Source: Chelatococcus reniformis (GTDB taxonomy: Bacteria > Pseudomonadota > Alphaproteobacteria > Rhizobiales > Beijerinckiaceae). From it: DNA of 64,000 nt. This document shows positions 1-9,194 of this stretch, piece after piece. The notes beneath the pieces were generated by a model. That model saw nothing but the letters and a program-made list of their open reading frames with translations, did not search any database and was not told the DNA's origin. Numbering within the stretch: the stretch's first letter is position 1; every line of letters starts with the position of its first letter. The stretch spans positions 372,001 to 436,000 of the forward strand of contig NZ_BMGG01000007.1 in NCBI RefSeq assembly GCF_014640075.1, given 5' to 3'. The translations under genes and the position numbers were made by a program.

Positions 1-390
1 CACGGCGAGACCTACTTCCGCGACGGCGAGCGGCGCGTCATTGCCCGTCTGCTGCGCGATGGCGGCCGGGTCCTGGCAACCGGCGGCGGCGCCTACATGG
101 AGCCCTCCACGCGGGCCCTGATCGCTGCCCGCGGCCTCTCGGTGTGGCTCAAGGCCGAGCTCGACGTGCTGATGCGGCGGGTGCGCAAGCGCGGGCACCG
201 GCCGCTGCTTCAGACCGCCGATCCCGAGGACACGTTGCGGCGCCTGATGGCGGAGCGCTATCCGGTCTACGCGCAAGCCGACCTCACCGTGGCCTCCCAT
301 GAGGCGCCGCACGAAACCGTAGTCGAGAGCGTGCTCGCGGCCTTGGCGGCGCGTGCCGAGGCCGTCCTTGCCGACGAGAGCTCATCATGA
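1..390 (+). CDS. aroK: Shikimate kinase, C-terminal part (5' end outside window)
   Basis: The frame is open from base 1 and gives 129 residues, the C-terminal three quarters of a shikimate kinase, which phosphorylates shikimate at O3 with ATP in the cytoplasm. The GGGAY segment near residue 28 matches the family's shikimate-binding GGG loop, and RKRGHRPLL matches the lid region with its conserved Arg-Pro-Leu. The P-loop lies upstream of the window. The stop codon overlaps the aroB start (ATGA), so the two are co-transcribed and probably translationally coupled. The identification rests on both the motifs and the aroB neighbour. Confidence 0.9.
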   Translation, partial: HGETYFRDGERRVIARLLRDGGRVLATGGGAYMEPSTRALIAARGLSVWLKAELDVLMRRVRKRGHRPLLQTADPEDTLRRLMAERYPVYAQADLTVASHEAPHETVVESVLAALAARAEAVLADESSS

Positions 391-1535
391 CGTCCCCGTC
401 CGTGCGGCCGGCCGAGGCCGGCGAGGCTCACACCGTCCGCGTCGCGCTGGGCGAGCGCGCCTACGATATCCGCATCGGCCGCGGCGTGACGGCTGCGGTG
501 GGTCCGGAGCTCGCGACGCTGGCGCCCGGCGGCACCGTGGCCGTCGTCACCGACACCACGGTCGAGGGCCTCTACGGTGCGGCGGTGCGGAGCGCCCTGG
601 AGCAGGCAGGCCTGCGCTGCACCCTCGTCGCCGTGCCGGCGGGCGAGGGGGCCAAGGGCTGGCGCGAGCTCGAGCGCATCACCGAGGCGATGCTCGCCGC
701 CAAGATCGAGCGAGGCGATCTCGTGCTGGCGCTCGGCGGCGGGGTGGTCGGCGACCTCGCCGGCTTCGCCGCCGCCATCCTGCGCCGCGGCGTGCGCCTG
801 GTGCAGATGCCGACGACCCTGCTGGCGCAGGTCGATTCCTCCGTGGGCGGCAAGACCGGTATCAATTCGCCGCACGGCAAGAACCTCGTCGGCGCGTTCC
901 ATCAGCCGTCGCTGGTCATCGCCGACACCGGGCTGCTCGACACCTTGAGCGAGCGGGAGTTCAAGGCGGGCTATGCGGAGGTGGTCAAATACGGCCTGAT
1001 CGACGACGAGCCCTTCTTCAACTGGTGCGAGGCGCATTGGGCCGGCATTATCGCCGGCACGGACGCGCGCGAATACGCGGTGGCCAGGAGCTGCGCGGCC
1101 AAGGCCGCGGTGGTGGCGCGCGACGAGACCGAGACGGGCGACCGGGCTCTGCTCAACCTGGGGCATACCTTCGGCCACGCGCTGGAGCGCCTAGCCGGCT
1201 ATGATCCCGCGCGGCTGGTGCACGGCGAAGGCGTGGCCATCGGCATGGCGCTGGCCTTCCGCTTCTCGGCGAGTCTCGGTCTCTGCCCGGGCCAGGATGC
1301 CCAGCGTGTTGCCCGCCACCTCGCCCAGGTCGGCCTCCCGACGCGCCTTCAGGACGTGCCCGGGGGGGCCGGAAGCGCGGATCAGCTGCTGGACGCTATG
1401 GCTCAGGACAAGAAGGTGTCGCGCGGAGCGCTCACCTTCATTCTCGCCCGCGGCATCGGGCGAAGCTTCATTGCCAAGGGAGTCGATCCGGCGGAGGTGC
1501 GCGCCTTCCTCGCTCGCGAGCTCACGACGGCGTAG
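387..1535 (+). CDS. aroB: 3-dehydroquinate synthase
   Basis: This 382-residue protein converts DAHP to 3-dehydroquinate, the second step of the shikimate pathway, using NAD and a divalent metal. The nucleotide- and substrate-binding core is clear: GGGVVGDLAGF at about 117-127, then MPTTLLAQVDSSVGGKTGIN at 141-160. The metal ligands are expected at the Glu of GYAEVVKYG and at the His residues of NLGHTFGHALE and LVHGEGVAIGM. Length is normal. It starts inside the aroK stop codon and is followed 3 bp later by the CNNM/CBS protein, so all three probably form one operon. Confidence 0.95.
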   Translation: MTSPSVRPAEAGEAHTVRVALGERAYDIRIGRGVTAAVGPELATLAPGGTVAVVTDTTVEGLYGAAVRSALEQAGLRCTLVAVPAGEGAKGWRELERITEAMLAAKIERGDLVLALGGGVVGDLAGFAAAILRRGVRLVQMPTTLLAQVDSSVGGKTGINSPHGKNLVGAFHQPSLVIADTGLLDTLSEREFKAGYAEVVKYGLIDDEPFFNWCEAHWAGIIAGTDAREYAVARSCAAKAAVVARDETETGDRALLNLGHTFGHALERLAGYDPARLVHGEGVAIGMALAFRFSASLGLCPGQDAQRVARHLAQVGLPTRLQDVPGGAGSADQLLDAMAQDKKVSRGALTFILARGIGRSFIAKGVDPAEVRAFLARELTTA

Positions 1536-1538
1536 ACC

Positions 1539-2831
1539 ATGGCCGACATCGATCTGACCCCCGAGCTCTGGATTGCCGTCGGCATCGTCGCCTTGTGCCT
1601 CCTGATGTCGGCTTTCTTCTCCGGCTCGGAGACCGCCCTGACGGCGGCCTCGCGCGCGCGCATGCATGCCCTGGAGATGGGCGGCGACGCGCGGGCCGCG
1701 ATCGTCAACCGGCTGCTGAGCATCAAGGAGCGGCTGATCGGCGCCATGCTGATCGGCAACAACATCGTCAATATCGGCGCCTCGGCCTTCACCACCAGCG
1801 TGCTGGTGGCGCTCTTCGGCGATGCGGGCGTCATCTATGCCACCGTCGGCATGTCCGTACTGGTGATCATCTTCGCCGAGATCATGCCGAAGACCGTGGC
1901 GATCAAGTCGCCGGAGCGCGCGGCGCTGCTGCTGGCGCGGCCGGTCTCGTTCTTCGTTGCGCTGTTCGGCCCGGTGACGCTCGCCATCGAGTGGTTCGTG
2001 CGCGTCGTGCTGCGGCCGTTCGGCCTGCGCTTGGCCGAGAACCAGGCGGTGCTGTCCGCTTCCGAGGAGTTGCGCGGCCAGGTCGACCTGTTCCACCGCG
2101 AGGGCGGCGTGGTCAAGGACACCCGGGACATGCTGGGCGGTCTGCTCGATCTGGGCGACCTGGAGGTCTCCGACCTCATGGTCCACCGCACCAAGATGCG
2201 CACGCTCAACGCGGACCTGCCGCCGGTGCAACTGGTGCGCGAGGTGCTGGCCTCGCCGCACACCCGCCTGCCGGTGTGGCGTGGCACGCCCGAGAACATC
2301 ATCGGCGTGGTCCACGCCAAGGACCTGCTGCGCGCCCTCTATGCCGCCGGCGGCGATGCGGCAAGGCTCGAGATCGCCGCTGTCGCCTCGGAGCCGTGGT
2401 TCGTGCCGGATACCAACCCGGTCGAGGACCAGCTCAAGGCCTTTCTCGCGCGCAAGAACCACTTCGCCCTGGTGGTCGACGAGTACGGCGAGGTAATGGG
2501 GCTGGTGACGCTGGAGGACATCCTCGAGGAGATCGTCGGCGACATCAGGGACGAGCACGACCTCGCCGTGCAGGGCGTGCGGCCGCAGCCCGACGGCGCC
2601 GTCTTCATCGAGGGCAGCGTGCCGATCCGCGACCTCAACCGGGCCATGGACTGGCACCTGCCCGACGAGGAGGCGACGACCATTGCCGGCCTCGTCATCC
2701 ACGAGGCCCAGACCATCCCCGAGCCCGGCCAGGCCTTCACCTTCCACGGCTTCCGCTTCCAGGTGATGCGCCGCGCCCGCAACCGCATCACCCTGCTGCG
2801 CGTCACCCGGCTGATGGCCCGCCAGGCCTGA
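1539..2831 (+). CDS. HlyC/CorC-family (CNNM/CBS) membrane protein
   Basis: The 430-residue protein has the three-part layout of bacterial CNNM/CorC-like proteins. An N-terminal DUF21 membrane domain covers about residues 8-190 and carries the FFSGSETALTAASRAR segment. A CBS pair follows at about 205-335 (VSDLMVHRTKM and VVDEYGEVMGLVTLEDILEEIVG). A C-terminal CorC_HlyC domain covers about 345-425. Family members are linked to magnesium or cobalt efflux; the older label hemolysin is misleading. It begins 3 bp after aroB. The aroK-aroB-CorC order recurs in many alphaproteobacteria. Substrate is not established. Confidence 0.88.
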   Translation: MADIDLTPELWIAVGIVALCLLMSAFFSGSETALTAASRARMHALEMGGDARAAIVNRLLSIKERLIGAMLIGNNIVNIGASAFTTSVLVALFGDAGVIYATVGMSVLVIIFAEIMPKTVAIKSPERAALLLARPVSFFVALFGPVTLAIEWFVRVVLRPFGLRLAENQAVLSASEELRGQVDLFHREGGVVKDTRDMLGGLLDLGDLEVSDLMVHRTKMRTLNADLPPVQLVREVLASPHTRLPVWRGTPENIIGVVHAKDLLRALYAAGGDAARLEIAAVASEPWFVPDTNPVEDQLKAFLARKNHFALVVDEYGEVMGLVTLEDILEEIVGDIRDEHDLAVQGVRPQPDGAVFIEGSVPIRDLNRAMDWHLPDEEATTIAGLVIHEAQTIPEPGQAFTFHGFRFQVMRRARNRITLLRVTRLMARQA

Positions 2832-2905
2832 CGTGCGGCACGTCCGCTCCCGCAAGCCGTCAGGGATGGGCAAGCGAGAGCTCGGCGGCCGGCGGGGCGA
2901 TCGCG

Positions 2906-3331
2906 TCAGGCGGAAGGAGCGCCATCCCCGCTGATGGCGGAGGGGTCCATCCACATCGGCTCGAACACGTTGCCGTCCGGATCCGCGAAGGCCCGCGAGT
3001 ACATGAAACCCAGGTCCTGTGGCTCGCGCACGTCGGCTTTGCCGCCGGCCGTCGCTGCGGCCGCGACGACGGCGTCCACCTGCTCGCGGCTGTCGAACGA
3101 AAGGGCGAACAGCGCGGCGCTCGTGCCGTGAGCGTCGGCAATCGGCTTCTGCGTGAAGGTCGCGTAATAGTCGCGCGTCAGGAGCTGGAAGACGATCGTA
3201 TCCGACCAGACCATCGATGAGGCCTTCTCGTCGCTGAACTGAGCGTTCTTCTCGCAGCCGATCGCTTCATAGAAGCGCGTCGCGGCCCCAAGGTCCTTCA
3301 CCGGCAGGTTCACGAAGATCATTTTAGGCAT
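2906..3331 (-). CDS. VOC (glyoxalase/dioxygenase superfamily) protein
   Basis: A 141-residue protein with the beta-alpha-beta-beta-beta halves of the vicinal-oxygen-chelate fold. It opens with KMIFVNLPVKDLGAATRFYEAIGC and ends with DPDGNVFEPMWMDP, typical of this fold. It resembles the lactoylglutathione-lyase-like proteins of unknown substrate that are common in proteobacteria. It is monocistronic, between the CorC-like gene and the NdvA-like exporter. The specific reaction cannot be assigned. Confidence 0.8.
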   Translation of the reverse strand: MPKMIFVNLPVKDLGAATRFYEAIGCEKNAQFSDEKASSMVWSDTIVFQLLTRDYYATFTQKPIADAHGTSAALFALSFDSREQVDAVVAAAATAGGKADVREPQDLGFMYSRAFADPDGNVFEPMWMDPSAISGDGAPSA

Positions 3332-3504
3332 GCGTGCTTCTTTCGATTTTGCGCGACTGCGGTCCCGCGTGGGGCGCCGTTCGCGCGGTCCATGTCCATA
3401 GGACGACCGGCGCGGGCCAGCTCCGACATCGCGCTAAGAAATAGAGACCTCAAGCGGCTCGACGACCGCCGGAGGCGGCCGCGGTGTGGTCTGAAAGCGC
3501 GGGG

Positions 3505-5307
3505 CTAACCGCCTGCGGCGGCATGGCGGGCCTCGGGGGCCTGTTCCTGCTGTGCCGCGCCCGCCATGAACTGCGCCCTGGCCAGACCGGCGAACACGCC
3601 GTCCTTGGCGACGAGTTCGTCGAACGAGCCGGCTTCGATGATCGAGCCCTTGTTGAAGACGAGGATGCGGCCGGCCTCGCGGATGGTCGCCAGCCGGTGG
3701 GCGATGACGAAGGTGGTCCGCCCCTTCATCACCTCGCTCAGCGCCTTCTGCAGCTTGCTTTCGGTTGCGGCATCGAGGGCGCTGGTCGCCTCATCGAGGA
3801 TCAGGATCGGCGGGTCCTTGAGCAGTGCGCGGGCGATCGACAGGCGCTGGCGCTCGCCGCCGGACAGCGAACGGCCGCGCTCACCAACGACGGTGTCGAG
3901 GCCCTCCGGCTGGCGGGCGATGAAATCGCTCGCCTGGGCCCGTTCGAGCGCTGCGTAGATCTCGGCATCGGTTGCATCGGGCTTGCCGGCCTGCATGTTC
4001 TCGCGGATGGACCGGGCGAACAGCATCGGCTCCTGGAAGACGACGCCGATGGCGCGGCGCAGCGAGGTGAGCGTGACGTCGCGCAGGTCGGTGCCGTCGA
4101 TCAGGATGCGGCCCGATTGCGGATCGAAGGTCCGGTGCAGCAGGGCGAGCGTGGTCGATTTGCCGGAGCCGGTGGAGCCCACCAACGCGATCGTCTCTCC
4201 GGGCCTGGCGGTGAACGAGACATCGAGCACGGCAGGCTTGCGTCCGTCATAGGAGAAGCTCACGTCGTCGAAGGCCACCTCGCCGGCGACCTTGCCCAGG
4301 GCACGGGCGCCGGGCCGGTCGGCGACCGTGGCCGTCGTGTCGAGCACCTCGAAGAACTCACCGATCTTGGCACCCTGCATGAAGATGAAATTGACGAAGC
4401 CGACCGTCTGCTCCAGGCGCGCGATCAGCAGCGTGGCGAGGTTCATGAACGTCACCACCTGGCCCACCGTGGCCTGGCCGTTGAGGTTGAGCCAGGTGCC
4501 CATCAGGAACACCGCCAGCACCGTCAGCGTCGCCGAGGCGCGGCTGGCGATGCTGGCCAGCGCCCACCACGACAGCACCGGTCGCTGCGCCGCCAGCAGG
4601 CGGTCGATGGTGGCGCGCATGGCGCTGACCTCCGCCTCGACCCTGGTGAAGCTCTGGATCACCGGTACGTTGCCGAGCGCGTCGGAGGCCCGCTCCGCCA
4701 GGTCGGTGTGATAGCGCTCCACCGAGCCCTGCAGGCTCTCGGTCTTGCGCAGCACGACGAAGGTGAGCGCAGCGAAGACGCAGACCAGCACGAGCAGCAG
4801 CAGCCCGAGCTGCCAGTTGATGATCAGGCTCGCCGGGAGCAGCACGCCGAGCGTGACGAACGAGGCGCAATGCTCCCGGAAAAACGACAGCCACAGCGAG
4901 GCCATGCCGTTGCTGCCCTCGATCATCACCTTGAGCACGCGGCCGGAATGGGTGGAGCCGTGAAAGGCGAGCGGTAGCGACAGCACATGATTGAAGTAGG
5001 TCGCCACCATGGCGAGGCGGCGCCGATGCGACAGCCGGTCGGCGTGCAGCGCCACCAGCGCGCCCGCCGCGATGGTGAACAGGCCGAAGCCGACCCAGGC
5101 GCCGACCAGCGGCGCCAGCGTGGCGAAGGTCGGCGGCGCCTGGGCCGACTGAGCCTTGGTCAGCACGTCGACGATGCGACCGAATAGCACCGGCTCGGCG
5201 AATTGCGCGACTGCCAGCAGCACATTGGCGAGGGCGAGCAGCAGCACCAGGTCGCGCTCGTCGCGCAGTTCGGAGAGAATGCGGATGTAAAGGCGCAGAA
5301 GGCTCAT
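3505..5307 (-). CDS. ndvA: NdvA/ChvA-type cyclic beta-glucan ABC exporter (fused permease-ATPase)
   Basis: A 600-residue half-transporter with an N-terminal exporter membrane domain (about residues 1-320, six hydrophobic segments) and a C-terminal ATPase. Walker A is GSTGSGKST at 377-385, the signature LSGGERQR starts at 481, and Walker B ILILDE at 501-506 is followed by ATSALD. The opening [14 protein letters not shown] and the [11 protein letters not shown] segment match the glucan exporter family that moves cyclic beta-1,2-glucan to the periplasm. A longer frame starts 7 codons upstream, but the ATG at 5307 aligns with the family N-terminus. The glucan synthase NdvB is not in the window, so the substrate is inferred from homology. 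Confidence 0.83.
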   Translation of the reverse strand: MSLLRLYIRILSELRDERDLVLLLALANVLLAVAQFAEPVLFGRIVDVLTKAQSAQAPPTFATLAPLVGAWVGFGLFTIAAGALVALHADRLSHRRRLAMVATYFNHVLSLPLAFHGSTHSGRVLKVMIEGSNGMASLWLSFFREHCASFVTLGVLLPASLIINWQLGLLLLVLVCVFAALTFVVLRKTESLQGSVERYHTDLAERASDALGNVPVIQSFTRVEAEVSAMRATIDRLLAAQRPVLSWWALASIASRASATLTVLAVFLMGTWLNLNGQATVGQVVTFMNLATLLIARLEQTVGFVNFIFMQGAKIGEFFEVLDTTATVADRPGARALGKVAGEVAFDDVSFSYDGRKPAVLDVSFTARPGETIALVGSTGSGKSTTLALLHRTFDPQSGRILIDGTDLRDVTLTSLRRAIGVVFQEPMLFARSIRENMQAGKPDATDAEIYAALERAQASDFIARQPEGLDTVVGERGRSLSGGERQRLSIARALLKDPPILILDEATSALDAATESKLQKALSEVMKGRTTFVIAHRLATIREAGRILVFNKGSIIEAGSFDELVAKDGVFAGLARAQFMAGAAQQEQAPEARHAAAGG

Positions 5308-5687
5308 GGCGCAGCGTCCACGATCCACGGCGTACGGCCGCGTATCGGCCCTGCTCTGCCCTGTCTGCCGAGGTCAAGCAAGTGCTTTAGAGCATTTCCG
5401 CGTTTCTTCGAATCGCCAAAATGCTCTGTTTGTTTGATTTGTTGCGTTTTCTTCACGCGAACCGGCGTCCACTTCGCTCGAAACGCTCTACTGGGGTTGC
5501 CGTCAGCCTCGGCCAGGATGGCCCAGCCCTGTGCCGGCAGCTCGATGCGGCTGCCCTATTCATACACCCGGGCCGTGTCGGCGAGCACAGGTCATCGCGC
5601 GGAGCGGCGTGTGGACTGAGGGGCCCCTCGCGGCCGGTTAACCGGCCCTTAACCGTAAATGGATGCCGTGGGGTTCGGGTAGGGACC
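5308..5687. other. 380-bp intergenic region with a dispersed repeat
   Basis: This gap separates the divergent ndvA-like and polysaccharide-export genes, so it must hold both promoters. It contains one copy of repeat family 1 (5388-5490). Short open frames here, including the 5' extension of the export gene, run through the repeat and are not credible as coding sequence. Confidence 0.6.
5388..5490 (+). repeat. Dispersed palindromic repeat, family 1, copy 1
   Basis: The copy starts TAGAGCATTTCCGCG and ends at ACGCTCTA. Its first 40 bases form a hairpin whose arms are AGAGCATTT and AAATGCTCT. A T-rich spacer then leads to a second conserved block (CCGGCGTCCACTTCGCTCGAAA). Two further copies lie at 28443-28547 and, inverted, at 35477-35581, almost identical over about 100 bp. 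Similar intergenic elements are widespread in Hyphomicrobiales. Confidence 0.9.
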
Positions 5688-6878
5688 ATGGCACGAATCA
5701 CGCACCGTCGAGACAAGGGCGCGGAGGCTTCCCGCGCGGCTTGCCGCGCCGTCGGCCGGTGCGGGCTTGCGCGTTTCCCCGTGGTGGCCGCCATCGCCTT
5801 GGGGCTCACGGGCTGCATTGCGCCCCGTGCCGGCCCCGCGCTCAGCGTGCCTGCGGCGTCGGACGGGCTCGGCTACTGCCTTGTCGAGGTCAACGCCGAC
5901 ACCCTGCCGCGGCTGGCGCGGGCGACGCCGGAGCCCCCCGGCGGCCTCGCCGGTTCCGGCCGGCCGCCCGGCCTGCGGCTGGGCAAGGGGGACGTAGTCA
6001 GCCTCACCGTCTTCGAGGCGGCGGCCGGCGGCCTGTTCATCCCCCTCCAGGCAGGAGCGCGGCCCGGCAACTTCGTCGAGCTGCCGCGCCAGGCCATCGA
6101 GGCCGACGGGCAGCTCTCCGTTCCCTATGCCGGGACGGTCAAGGCGGCGGGGCTCACCGTCGCCGAGCTCCAGGACGCCATCGTCGAGAAGCTGAGGCCG
6201 CGCTCGATCGAGCCGCAGGTGATCGTGACGGTGCTGGAGCGCCAGGCCGCCGAAGTCAGCGTGCTCGGCCAGGTTAACGCGCCCACCCGCTTCGCCCTGA
6301 GCAACGCGCCCACCCGTCTGCTCGACGCCATCGCCCGAGCCGGAGGCGCCAAGGCTGAAGGCTTCGAGACCTACGTGACGCTGTTACGGCACGGTCGGTC
6401 GACCACGACGAGCTTCCATGAGCTCATGGCCAAGCCTTCGGTCAACGTCGCCCTGGAGCCGGGCGATTCCGTCTACGTGCATCGCCGCCAGCGCAGCTAC
6501 AATGTGATCGGGGCATCGGGGCAGGCGGGCCGTTTCGTGTTCGACACGCCCACGGTGTCCGTCGCCGACGCGCTGGCCCGGGCCGGCGGGCTGGGCGAGG
6601 GGCGCGGCGGCCCGACTGCGGTGTACCTGTATCGATTCGAAGTGGACGCGCCGTCGTCGGCGATGGTCTATCGCTTCGATATGCGCAGCGCGCTCGGCTT
6701 CTTTTACGCCGGCAAGGCCCTGGTCCGAGACCGTGACCTCATCTACGTCGCGGCCGCGCCCCAGGCGTCGGCGATGCGCATCGCCGACATCTGGCAGGTC
6801 GTCGCCGCCGGCGGCGCGAGCCCCGCGCCGGGGCAGGCCGCGCCGCCGCTAGCGCCCGTCTCCTGCTCGCACAGGTGA
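5688..6878 (+). CDS. Polysaccharide export lipoprotein (Wza/ExoF-like)
   Basis: A 396-residue outer-membrane-type polysaccharide export protein. A lipoprotein signal ends in the lipobox LTGC near residue 44. The export domain follows (LRLGKGDVVSLTVFEAAAGG through ADGQLSVPYAGTV), then two SLBB-like repeats (VSVLGQVNAPTRFALS and YNVIGASGQAGRFVF). The ATG at 5688 was chosen because it puts the signal sequence at the N-terminus; the frame is open 89 codons further upstream but runs through a dispersed repeat. It is convergent with the Wzz-like gene, 18 bp apart, and both likely serve one surface polysaccharide. No polymerase or glycosyltransferases are adjacent. Confidence 0.85.
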   Translation: MARITHRRDKGAEASRAACRAVGRCGLARFPVVAAIALGLTGCIAPRAGPALSVPAASDGLGYCLVEVNADTLPRLARATPEPPGGLAGSGRPPGLRLGKGDVVSLTVFEAAAGGLFIPLQAGARPGNFVELPRQAIEADGQLSVPYAGTVKAAGLTVAELQDAIVEKLRPRSIEPQVIVTVLERQAAEVSVLGQVNAPTRFALSNAPTRLLDAIARAGGAKAEGFETYVTLLRHGRSTTTSFHELMAKPSVNVALEPGDSVYVHRRQRSYNVIGASGQAGRFVFDTPTVSVADALARAGGLGEGRGGPTAVYLYRFEVDAPSSAMVYRFDMRSALGFFYAGKALVRDRDLIYVAAAPQASAMRIADIWQVVAAGGASPAPGQAAPPLAPVSCSHR

Positions 6879-6896
6879 TCCGGGGACCGTCTCCCA

Positions 6897-9083
6897 TCAC
6901 CAGGTGCCGCGGCGGCGTCGCCCGTCGAGCAGCACGGTGCCGAGCGTGCGTCCGCCCAGATCGTCGATCCGCTCGACGAGACGGCGCGCGTCGATCTCGG
7001 TCGTGATTGCGGCGGTGAGCATGAGCACGGTGGCATCGACGCTCGCCGTCTCGCGCAGGACGCGGAAGTCGTTCAGCGCGGCAGAGCCGTCGATGACGAT
7101 GCGCGCGAAACGGCGGCTCAATTCATCGTCGCCGCCGCCCTGCCTGCCCCCCCTCAGCGCGGCCAACGCCGGCAGGGCGTCCTCGGCGCGGGCGATGAAG
7201 AGCGGCGCGCCGGCCACGCGGCGGGTGCGCAGCACCACGGCGCGTGTGCCGGTGGCCGACGCCTGCGGCGGTTGGCGTGCCTCAACCGGCTCCGGCGGTG
7301 CAGCCGAGCCCATGAACGCTTCAGCCACCGGCTCGGCGATCAGCTTGTGAGCCGAAAAATGAGCGTTGTGGACCTGGCTGGCCGCGTCGACGAGGAGCAC
7401 CGGCTTGCCCGCTTCCTCGGCGAGCGCCATTGCGGTGTCACGCACGAGCATGTGGCCGCTTGCCGTCTCGGGCGGCAGGGACACGAAGAGGACGGTGTGC
7501 GGTGCTGTTGTGCCCCCTGCCCGGGCCGTGCGCAGTGCTTGCGCGATCGGCAGGATGTCGTTGAGGCGCGGCAGGTGGTGGGCGGCGCGCGCCTCGGGGG
7601 TGCCGTCGGGATGGCCGCCGCGACCGGGCGCTGCCGTCGTCCCGAGGCAGGGAATGCCCAGGCGCGCGGCGTCGGCGGGGGTCAGCAGCACGGGCCGGGT
7701 CGCGGCCATGGCCAAGGCCGCCACAGGCGCAAGCAGCAGGCCGAGCGCGAGCCCCGCTGCGAGCACCTCGGCCCGCAGGTCCCGCCCGCGTGCCAGCGCC
7801 GGCTCGATGACGGTCACGCCGGCGCTCCGGCCCGCGCCCGCCCCGCTGTCAGGCCGCGGATCGGTCTCATAGCGGGCGGCCGCCGCGTCGCGGCGGCGCA
7901 GCAGCAGCGACATCTCCGTTGAGCGCGCGCCGAGACGCTCGTCGACGGCCGCGAGTTGGGCCCCGGTGTCCCGGAGCTGCTGGGCAGCCGCGGCGATGTC
8001 ACGATCGAGCCGGCCGCGCTCTGCGGCGAGCGGGTCGCTGGGCGGAGGCTGCGGCCGCCGCTCCGGAGCGTTTGCCGGCGCCGGCTCGACGGCGAGCTGC
8101 TTCCTCAGCGCCGCGATTTGGCGATCGAGAATAGCCGTCGACTGCGGCCCGAAGATGCTGATCAGGCGCGCCCGGTCGGCCTGTGCTTCCGCCAGGCGCT
8201 GCCGGAGCTGCTCGGCCTCCCAGGCATTGGCCCGCCCGGCGTCGGAGGCCGGCGCCACCGGTGCCGGGGGTGGCGCGGCGGCGCGGCTGGCCGCGGCGGC
8301 GCCGTCCAGGCCGGCCCGGCGCGCCTCCAGCCGGCGCAGCACTTCGTCCTGGCCCTGCCGGCGCTCCACCAGGACCGCGTGGCGGGCCTCGAGCTCAGCG
8401 GGGTCGCTCCCCTGGCGCAGAGCGGCAATGTCGCGCTCGGCGGCGTCGAGCTCGGCTTTGTCGCGCGCCGCGGCCTGCTGCTGACCCTGGTCCGGAAGGG
8501 GGAGACGGTGCCGCGGCTCGATGGAGGCCTGGACGAGCCCGTCCACCACGGCGGTGGCGGCGGCCCGGTCGTGGTGACGGAAGGCGATGCGGACGACGAA
8601 CGAGTCCGGCTCGCTCTCCGCCCGCAGTTGGCCGCCCAGCCGGCGCGTCGCCTCATCGAGGGCCGCCTCCGCGGGCTCCCCCGCAAGGTCCGGGTAGATC
8701 CTCAACGGCCCGATCGCTTGCAGAACCGCTCGGCGCGCGGGGGCGCCGGTCAACACGGCGGCCTCGGTTCGCGCGATCCGCCCCGGGTCGCCGACGGTGC
8801 CGTGGCGCCCCGTGCCGGCCGCATACTCGCCGTCGATGCGAACCAGGAGGCGCGCCTCGGCCTCGTAGGTGGTGGGGAGGAGGGATGCCAGCAGCAGCGC
8901 CGCCAGGATCGGCAGCAGCAGACAGAGGAGAAAGGCGCGCCAATGCAGGGCGCCCCGCCGCAGCCACTCGCCGGCCGAACGACGCGCCGGCGATGCACGC
9001 GGCGGCGCGACGTCGGTTGGGTCGACCACGGGGGCCACGGCTCGGTTCACCATTGGACGGACGGAGGTCGAAGTTTGTCTCAC
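6897..9083 (-). CDS. Wzz/GumC-like polysaccharide chain-length protein with degenerate kinase-like domain
   Basis: A 728-residue inner-membrane protein of the polysaccharide co-polymerase type. The first membrane helix is at about 47-70, followed by the Wzz segment TTYEAEARLLVRID. The periplasmic region at about 170-420 is rich in Ala, Arg, Glu and Gln and looks coiled-coil. The second helix is AEVLAAGLALGLLLAPVAAL. The cytoplasmic part resembles a BY-kinase (TVLFVSLPPETASG, KPVLLVDA, ARIVIDGSA), but the Walker A glycine-lysine loop is missing and there is no tyrosine-rich tail. It probably sets chain length without kinase activity. It is convergent with the export lipoprotein. Confidence 0.8.
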   Translation of the reverse strand: MRQTSTSVRPMVNRAVAPVVDPTDVAPPRASPARRSAGEWLRRGALHWRAFLLCLLLPILAALLLASLLPTTYEAEARLLVRIDGEYAAGTGRHGTVGDPGRIARTEAAVLTGAPARRAVLQAIGPLRIYPDLAGEPAEAALDEATRRLGGQLRAESEPDSFVVRIAFRHHDRAAATAVVDGLVQASIEPRHRLPLPDQGQQQAAARDKAELDAAERDIAALRQGSDPAELEARHAVLVERRQGQDEVLRRLEARRAGLDGAAAASRAAAPPPAPVAPASDAGRANAWEAEQLRQRLAEAQADRARLISIFGPQSTAILDRQIAALRKQLAVEPAPANAPERRPQPPPSDPLAAERGRLDRDIAAAAQQLRDTGAQLAAVDERLGARSTEMSLLLRRRDAAAARYETDPRPDSGAGAGRSAGVTVIEPALARGRDLRAEVLAAGLALGLLLAPVAALAMAATRPVLLTPADAARLGIPCLGTTAAPGRGGHPDGTPEARAAHHLPRLNDILPIAQALRTARAGGTTAPHTVLFVSLPPETASGHMLVRDTAMALAEEAGKPVLLVDAASQVHNAHFSAHKLIAEPVAEAFMGSAAPPEPVEARQPPQASATGTRAVVLRTRRVAGAPLFIARAEDALPALAALRGGRQGGGDDELSRRFARIVIDGSAALNDFRVLRETASVDATVLMLTAAITTEIDARRLVERIDDLGGRTLGTVLLDGRRRRGTW

Positions 9084-9194
9084 GCGGACCTTAAGGATCC
9101 GTGGAGCGAACTCCAGCCCTCATGGGCCGGCCCGTCGTCCCGTCGCTCGCGTGCTTCGCGATCGGATGGAGCCACCCGGCCGGCGAGACAAGGC

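Noticed and set aside
267-1178. Long minus-strand open frame under aroB
   Set aside because: Antisense shadow of a GC-rich gene. The translation is low-complexity and matches nothing, whereas the plus-strand frame is a clear AroB.
1191-2954. 587-codon minus-strand frame under the CorC-like gene
   Set aside because: Arg/His/Gly/Asp-rich antisense shadow; the plus-strand frames are aroB and a clear CNNM/CBS protein.
5421-5687. 89-codon N-terminal extension of the polysaccharide export protein
   Set aside because: It runs through a dispersed repeat and would bury the lipoprotein signal; the ATG at 5688 places it correctly.
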